Positions 6,706 to 11,240 of a stretch of DNA of 11,240 bases are shown here, piece by piece; positions within the stretch are counted from its first letter, which is position 1, and the number at the start of each line of letters is the position of its first letter. Origin of the DNA: Acidobacteriota bacterium (GTDB lineage Bacteria > Acidobacteriota > Terriglobia > Acidiferrales > UBA7541); assembly GCA_003224515.1 (NCBI GenBank), contig QHZC01000394.1, positions 1 through 11,240 on the forward strand, read 5' to 3'. Below the pieces are notes generated by a model. The model did no database searches and had not been told where the DNA came from. It was given only the letters and a program-made list of their open reading frames with translations. The position numbers and the translations under genes were made by a program.

Positions 6706-9700
6706 ATGCTTCTCAGATATTGGTCGAACCTTCCCGGGGGCATTGCAACCGTTCTGTCGATTGTGCTTTCGCTCAGCGTCGTCCCATGCGCTCGGGCACA
6801 GCATGGGTCTGAGGGAACAGTGAGCGTCACCGTCCTCGATTCCAGCGGCAGCGTAGTGCAGGGCGCGCAACTGGAACTTCGCGACCTGGCCACGAACGAC
6901 GTGCGAAACAGTGAGACTCAAGAGAAGGGAACGCACACCTTCGTGAACCTTTCCCTTGGAAAGTACAAACTCACCGTAACGAAGACGGGTTTCCAGACTC
7001 AGGTGTTCACTGACGTAGTAGTGCAAGCGGCACAGACGACGAATATCTCGGCAACCCTCAGAGTGGGGGCTATTAACGAAACGATTCAAGTGAACACGGA
7101 TCAGGCCCCGATCGTCGAAACCACCTCCAGTTCCATTGGGACCACAGTTGACATGAAGGCAATCGAAGACCTTCCTCTTCAAGGCCGGGATCTGTCGGTA
7201 CTCAGTACATTGGCTCCGGGATACACGGGCAATTTCTATGACGGCGGCGGTACTTGGAATGGCCTTCCAACGATCGCTCAAGGAAGCAACATCGATGGCG
7301 TGATCGGCAGTCCCAGCCGTATGAAGTTTGGCGGCAACGGTCCGGGCGCTGCGCCGGCTGTGCAAGCTCGGGTTGAAGACATTGAAGAGATGACGGTTCA
7401 GACCGACCAGCTTGATTTGAACCAGGGGTACGGGACGTCGAACATGCAGGTGAATTTCGTGACCCGTCGCGGTACCAGCAGGTTTCACGGCCGGGTTTAT
7501 GACGATTTCCGCAACGCCGCTCTCAATGCAAATAGTTGGTTGAATGATACTCTGACAGCGATCAACCCATCTTCCCCGCAGCGCAAAAATCCTCTCATCC
7601 TGAACGACTTTGGCGGCAGTCTTGGCGGGCCTATCATCAGGGACAAACTGTTCTTTTTCGGTAGTTTTTCCATGTCCAAGCAGCCCGGCAGTTTCAGTGC
7701 GTCGCAATGGGTTTTCACTCCGGCGGCCCAAAACGGTGACTTCACCTATGTGGATACCAACGGCAACACGCAAGTCGTCAACGTGCTGCAGGCGGCGGCA
7801 AGCTGCGGAGCTGCATGCGGTGGTGCTCTGCCCTCTACCGTCAATTCTCAGACCAGCGCAACTCTGCAGGCCGTCAACGGCGTGCTGAACAAGGGAACTC
7901 TATCCGCCGTGAGTGATCCCAATGTGCAGCAACTCACCTGGCAAGTGGCCTCACCCCAAACTAACTATTTCCCCGCCGTTCGCGTGGACTACGTTGCCTC
8001 CCCAAAGATGCGGTACTACGTGGCTTGGAACGAAACCAAGACAATCCAATCCAACTTTAACGCGCCCAATTTGCCGGGTACGGCTTTCGCCGGAACGGGC
8101 GCGAGCAATAAATTTCTGAACTATACGGCTGCCTTGGGATTTGATTACACCGTTTCCCCAACGTTGATAAATTCATTTCGCGGAGGCTTCCTCTACAACT
8201 TCAGCGGCTTCGGCTTCGATGGTAAGCCTCCCGCCTCCGGCCAGGCACAAATCGCCTGGAATTTGCCGAATCTGCAGTCGTTCCCCGGCGTGGGTCACCC
8301 GTCAACCGAGGGAATGAACGGGACGAATTTCCAGATCCCAACCGGATCGTATTATCCGCTCTTCAATGCCTCTGACACCGTGACTTGGCAACACAAAGAC
8401 CACACTTTGAATTTGGGGGTGTCCTGGTGGCGAGAGCAAAACCATTACTACAATGGCGTTCTCGGTTATCCGGGAATCCAGTTGGGCAGCAACACGGGCA
8501 CCGGACCGGGGTTTGCTACGGGCGATCCGGCAGTTGCGGCCTTCAACAGCACCACCCTACCTAATGCCACTTCCGTTGCGACGCAGGAAGCCGAATCGCT
8601 GTACGCGATTCTCACCGGGCGGATCAATAGCGTCGGTGGACAATATCCATACAGCCCCAGCTCAAACCAATACATCCACTCACTGGGGGCGTACAACCTC
8701 GACGAACTGACCAAGGCTTGGGGCGTATTTGCGCAAGACTCTTACCGCATCCGGCCGACCCTCACCCTGAATTATGGTCTGCGTTGGGATTTCACCTGGG
8801 CTGACCGTGACTTGACGAACCTGTATCACTCGGCCACTCCAACCAATATTTTTGGTCCTTCCGGCGTGGGGAATCTGTTCAATCCGGGTTCGCTCAACGG
8901 CACCATGAACCCGCAATTGGTGCAGAACAGTCAGCCCTACAATAACTGGTTCGTGGCTCCTCAGCCAGCGTTTGGCATCGCCTGGAATCCCCGCGGCGGT
9001 GACGGAGCTCTCGGGCGATTGCTCGGTGGGGATAAGACTGTGATCCGCGCCGGTTTCTCTTTCAGGACTTTCACCGAACCACAGCAGTACGTGTGGAATG
9101 AGGCGTCTGACTACGGCTCCTTCTACTACCAGGGATTCTTCCTCAACGCCGTAAAGGGCGCGAACCAGGCGGGCGCATTCCAACCGGGGAGCTTGTTCTT
9201 GGGTAGCCCGCTTCCGGCGTATGGATTCAAACCGCAGAGCTTCCAAAAGGTCGAGTCAGAGTCCGACTTCACCTTCCTCGGCGGCAATGTGCCGGGCGTC
9301 AATGGCATCGATCCCAATCTCAAGCAGCCCTACACCGAATCCTGGAACCTTGGAATCCAGCACCAACTGGGGGAAAACCGTGCGCTCGAGGTGCGCTATA
9401 TAGGTAACCGGACGCTGCGGCAGTGGGTAGCAATCGATACTAACGAAGTGAATATCTTCGAAAATGGGTTCCTGGCGCAATTCAAGGCGGCACAAAACAA
9501 TTTGAATATTAACAATGCCAGTGGCAACGCCAGCTTCCAGGGGTCATTTGCGAACCATGGTCTGCCGGGGCAACAGCCGTTGCCGATTTTCAATGCTGCG
9601 TTTGCTGGCGAACCCGCAGGAGCCGACGGAAGCGCCGCCGATTTCACGAACGGCGGTTTCACTGGGTTTGTGAGCACCGGTCAGGCAGGGCTCTTCGCTA

Positions 9701-10740
9701 ACACTCTCGCGGGTGCACCCTACATCTGCAACATGGTCGGTTCGGCAGCGCTCACCCCCTGCCAGACGAACCTGGGGATCACCACGGCCGGCGCTGGGTA
9801 TCCCATCAACTTCTTCCAGGCAAATCCCTATGCGCAAGGTGCAGGCTTTGCGACCACCGAATTGGTGGCGGAAGGATATTCGAACTACAACGGGCTGCAG
9901 GTTGATTTTCGCCAGCGGCAATGGCACGGCCTGCAATTCGATGCCAATTACACGTGGAGTCACACCCTGGGGATCTCAAGTCCAAACAACTGGCAAGGCC
10001 AGTCCAACATATTCACCTTGCGCAACATGCGATTGTCGTACGGACCAACTCTGTTTGACATTCGGCATGCGATTAACATTAACGGGAGCTATGATTTGCC
10101 CTTCGGCCGCGGAAAGCAGTTCCTGAACGATAGTAACGCCGTACTGGATAGGGTTGTGGGAGGATGGACGATTGGCACTATCCTCGGCTATCAAGCCGGG
10201 GCACCGTTCCTGCTGGAGGGCGGGAACAACACCTTCAATGCGAACCTTAACAACGATGGCTATGGAGACGGCGGCGTGGAACTACACGGGGTGACGCCCT
10301 CCCAGTTGCAAAGCGCCGTTGGGGTATACCGCATCCCTGGACAGGCAGCCGTGAGCTTTCTCAATCCCAAGTACCTGGCTCCCGGTGGGGGAGCGAACCC
10401 CCAGTTCATCACCGCAAACACCACGCCCGGCACGATCGGCCAGCTGGTATACCTTTACGGGCCACACTATTTCAACGACGACCTGGCAATCACCAAGGTG
10501 GTACCGATTCGCGAGAACATCAAGTTCAGCCTGCAGGCCGAGATGTTGAACGCTTTCAATCACCCCAACTTTCAACCGGGCGCAGCGAATGGGACCACTT
10601 ACTTCTCCTTCGCCAACGGCTTCAGCCCGAATGTTCAGCAGCAGGGGTTTGCGATTGGGGGGATTTCGCCAAACTACAGCCCCGTTTCTCCCAACCAGGG
10701 GGCGCGTGTGATCGAGCTGCGAGCCAACATCGAGTTCTGA
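6706..10740 (+). CDS. Oar-like TonB-dependent outer-membrane receptor with carboxypeptidase-regulatory-like N-terminal domain
   Basis: 1344 residues. A Sec signal, with hydrophobic core IATVLSIVLSLSVV, is probably cleaved after ARA (31). Residues ~36-121 form a carboxypeptidase-regulatory-like beta-sandwich (GTVSVTVLDSSGSVVQGAQL, GKYKLTVTKTGFQT). A plug follows at about 125-260, with the variable-to-conserved pattern VETTSSSIGTTVDMKAIEDL, PLQGRDL and a stretch ending NFVTRRGTSRFHG. The rest is a large beta-barrel with repeated aromatic strands (FAQDSYRIRPTLTLNYGLRW; YTESWNLGIQHQLG), NAFNHPNF at 1282-1289 and a terminal Phe after RANIE, as expected for BAM-inserted barrels. Short cysteine loops at C367/C371 and C1008/C1019 could be disulfide-capped surface loops. 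Proteins of this type are very abundant in Acidobacteriota and are thought to import or bind large substrates, with the ligand usually unknown. No SusD-like partner, TonB or peptidase is next to it. It has its own promoter and is divergent from CRTAC1 gene 2. Confidence 0.92.
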   Translation: MLLRYWSNLPGGIATVLSIVLSLSVVPCARAQHGSEGTVSVTVLDSSGSVVQGAQLELRDLATNDVRNSETQEKGTHTFVNLSLGKYKLTVTKTGFQTQVFTDVVVQAAQTTNISATLRVGAINETIQVNTDQAPIVETTSSSIGTTVDMKAIEDLPLQGRDLSVLSTLAPGYTGNFYDGGGTWNGLPTIAQGSNIDGVIGSPSRMKFGGNGPGAAPAVQARVEDIEEMTVQTDQLDLNQGYGTSNMQVNFVTRRGTSRFHGRVYDDFRNAALNANSWLNDTLTAINPSSPQRKNPLILNDFGGSLGGPIIRDKLFFFGSFSMSKQPGSFSASQWVFTPAAQNGDFTYVDTNGNTQVVNVLQAAASCGAACGGALPSTVNSQTSATLQAVNGVLNKGTLSAVSDPNVQQLTWQVASPQTNYFPAVRVDYVASPKMRYYVAWNETKTIQSNFNAPNLPGTAFAGTGASNKFLNYTAALGFDYTVSPTLINSFRGGFLYNFSGFGFDGKPPASGQAQIAWNLPNLQSFPGVGHPSTEGMNGTNFQIPTGSYYPLFNASDTVTWQHKDHTLNLGVSWWREQNHYYNGVLGYPGIQLGSNTGTGPGFATGDPAVAAFNSTTLPNATSVATQEAESLYAILTGRINSVGGQYPYSPSSNQYIHSLGAYNLDELTKAWGVFAQDSYRIRPTLTLNYGLRWDFTWADRDLTNLYHSATPTNIFGPSGVGNLFNPGSLNGTMNPQLVQNSQPYNNWFVAPQPAFGIAWNPRGGDGALGRLLGGDKTVIRAGFSFRTFTEPQQYVWNEASDYGSFYYQGFFLNAVKGANQAGAFQPGSLFLGSPLPAYGFKPQSFQKVESESDFTFLGGNVPGVNGIDPNLKQPYTESWNLGIQHQLGENRALEVRYIGNRTLRQWVAIDTNEVNIFENGFLAQFKAAQNNLNINNASGNASFQGSFANHGLPGQQPLPIFNAAFAGEPAGADGSAADFTNGGFTGFVSTGQAGLFANTLAGAPYICNMVGSAALTPCQTNLGITTAGAGYPINFFQANPYAQGAGFATTELVAEGYSNYNGLQVDFRQRQWHGLQFDANYTWSHTLGISSPNNWQGQSNIFTLRNMRLSYGPTLFDIRHAININGSYDLPFGRGKQFLNDSNAVLDRVVGGWTIGTILGYQAGAPFLLEGGNNTFNANLNNDGYGDGGVELHGVTPSQLQSAVGVYRIPGQAAVSFLNPKYLAPGGGANPQFITANTTPGTIGQLVYLYGPHYFNDDLAITKVVPIRENIKFSLQAEMLNAFNHPNFQPGAANGTTYFSFANGFSPNVQQQGFAIGGISPNYSPVSPNQGARVIELRANIEF

Positions 10741-10750
10741 GAATGCTTGA

Positions 10751-10964
10751 CGGGTGATCGAGACCGAGATGCATTCGCCGGGTGCGACGAAAGTGAGTCC
10801 CGGCGGACGTGGTCACCGAGTGGGGACACAAGGTGCTGGTGGCCAACCCGCGGTTGATGGAAGGGTCGAAGCGTCGCAAGCGGAAGAGCGGTCGTATCGA
10901 TGCCAACAAGTTCGGAAGCATTGCCGAAGGCGTGCCAATACGAACTGAAAACCGAATCCCCTAA
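10751..10964 (+). pseudogene. IS110-family transposase remnant, frameshifted and truncated
   Basis: In the frame from 10751 the translation reads RVIETEMHSPGATKVS, resembling the (I/L)ET-x-x-HSPWVS block near the N-terminus of IS110-type transposases. After about 10795 the homology moves to the frame from 10809: VVTEWGHKVLVANPRL, then RKSGRIDANKF. This matches the G-H-x-V-x-V-A-N-x-R ... RKSDRxDAxxLA block, whose Asp belongs to the DEDD RuvC-like catalytic set. A net shift of one base in about 10795-10808 is needed to join the two. The frame closes at TAA 10962-10964, far short of the usual 300-400 residues. No start, no DEDD first Asp and no C-terminal Tnp domain are present. It begins 10 bases after the receptor stop. 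An internal fragment of a dead element, not active. Confidence 0.75.
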
Positions 10965-11002
10965 GGAACGAAGCCCAACTGAACTGCGTTGCGCTTCGTT
11001 CC
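10965..11002. repeat. 10-bp perfect inverted repeat just after the IS110 remnant
   Basis: GGAACGAAGC (10965-10974) pairs exactly with GCTTCGTTCC (10993-11002). Inside, CAAC (10976-10979) pairs with GTTG (10988-10991) after a single C-C mismatch, leaving an 8-base loop. It starts directly after the remnant's stop codon. There is no T-tract, so a classical intrinsic terminator is not supported; it may be an end structure of the IS or a REP-like unit. Confidence 0.7.
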
Positions 11003-11016
11003 CAGCTCGATTGTAA

Positions 11017-11091
11017 GTGAGGTGGGGAGCTGTCAAGGGTCAAGATGAACGCCCCCTGTTCGGGGGCGCCCTTGACAGCTCCCCACGTCAC
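11017..11091. repeat. Long palindrome with nested G/C stem
   Basis: GTGGGGAGCTGTCAAGGG (11022-11039) is an exact reverse complement of 11069-11086. With one G-G mismatch the arms extend to 11017-11039 and 11069-11091, so 22 of 23 positions pair. Nested within is CGCCCCC (11050-11056) with GGGGGCG (11062-11068) around the loop TGTTC; the second stem abuts the outer right arm, and a 10-base bulge (11040-11049) lies on the left. The structure is stable on both strands. No T-run follows it. Candidates are a REP/REPIN-type element, the end of a small non-autonomous mobile element, or a structured RNA; the sequence alone does not decide. Confidence 0.8.
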
Positions 11092-11130
11092 CACCGGGAG
11101 GGTTATGCAGATGGAAAGCAATTAATAAGG

Positions 11131-11150
11131 AAGGCCGCCACGTCGGCCTT
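11131..11150 (+). terminator. Terminator-like hairpin
   Basis: AAGGCCG (11131-11137) pairs with CGGCCTT (11144-11150) around the loop CCACGT and is followed by GACTTTTATG. The T-run is short and offset by three bases, so terminator activity on the plus strand is only possible. It would be the first such signal after the receptor gene, about 390 bases past its stop. Confidence 0.35.
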
Positions 11151-11157
11151 GACTTTT

Positions 11158-11180
11158 ATGACCTTCTCATAGAAGGCCAT
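11158..11180. repeat. Near-perfect 10-bp hairpin
   Basis: ATGACCTTCT (11158-11167) pairs with AGAAGGCCAT (11171-11180) at 9 of 10 positions with a CAT loop. It lies 7 bases after the previous hairpin, and both share the AAGGCC/GGCCTT core, so the two may derive from one repeated unit. Confidence 0.5.
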
Positions 11181-11240
11181 AGCGCTCATCGAAGCCGCAC
11201 CTTTATCGTAAACTGGTTGGATTGGCGGCGAAGGCGATTA

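Larger units (their letters stand above)
11092..11240. other. Right-edge region with no supported gene
   Basis: No open frame longer than a few dozen codons and no recognisable protein is visible. A short minus-strand frame ending at a stop near 11106 (about 44 codons, closed by a stop at 11238-11240) resembles nothing I recognise. The region carries two small hairpins listed separately. Confidence 0.5.

Noticed and set aside
6607..7773. A 388-codon minus-strand frame over the start of the receptor gene
   Set aside because: Shadow of the receptor; no motif, and the opposite strand has a promoter, ribosome site and signal peptide for the receptor.
11105..11240. Short minus-strand frame of about 44 codons at the right edge
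   Set aside because: Closed by a stop at the window edge, no recognisable sequence and it overlaps two hairpins; not enough to call a gene.

Overview
The window looks like a piece of an Acidobacteriota genome, probably class Terriglobia in the broad sense (the Solibacter/Koribacter type). Three things point there. One is a very large Oar-like TonB-dependent receptor with an N-terminal carboxypeptidase-regulatory-like domain and the C-terminal 'NAFNHPNF' signature common in that phylum. The second is the pairing of TPR proteins with Tat-exported CRTAC1-type (FG-GAP/VCBS plus ASPIC/UnbV) proteins. The third is moderately high GC with weak Shine-Dalgarno sites and GTG starts. The assignment is inference from gene content; there is no rRNA or other marker gene.

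Layout. 1-245 is the 3' end of a GH31-type glycoside hydrolase whose last ~24 codons lie in another frame, so one base is missing near 165-174. 208-465 (minus) is a decayed 3' fragment of an MFS transporter running convergently into the GH31 gene. Its homology stops just before a same-strand cluster: TPR protein 1 (521-1465), CRTAC1 protein 1 (1489-3222) and TPR protein 2 (3213-4469), with a 23-bp gap and then a 10-bp overlap, so probably one operon. Facing it is a second CRTAC1 paralogue on the minus strand (4568-6307). A ~400-bp divergent intergenic region follows, carrying a 14-bp direct repeat with 20-bp period and a TTGACA-18 bp-TATACA promoter. It drives a 1344-residue outer-membrane receptor (6706-10740). 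Ten bases past the receptor stop begins a frameshifted IS110-family transposase remnant (10751-10964). The last 275 bases have no convincing gene but carry several strong inverted repeats, including a long palindrome at 11017-11091.

How the genes may work together. Every intact gene encodes an exported protein: two with Sec-type signals and TPR helices, two with twin-arginine signals and calcium-type beta-propeller repeats, and one outer-membrane receptor. A reasonable hypothesis is an envelope module in which TPR proteins scaffold or present the CRTAC1 propeller proteins, next to a large-substrate receptor. The cargo is unknown, and the bacterial ASPIC/UnbV proteins have no established general function. 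Both edges of the module are genomic scars (GH31/MFS decay on the left, IS110 remnant and palindromes on the right), which suggests it lies in a rearranged accessory region.
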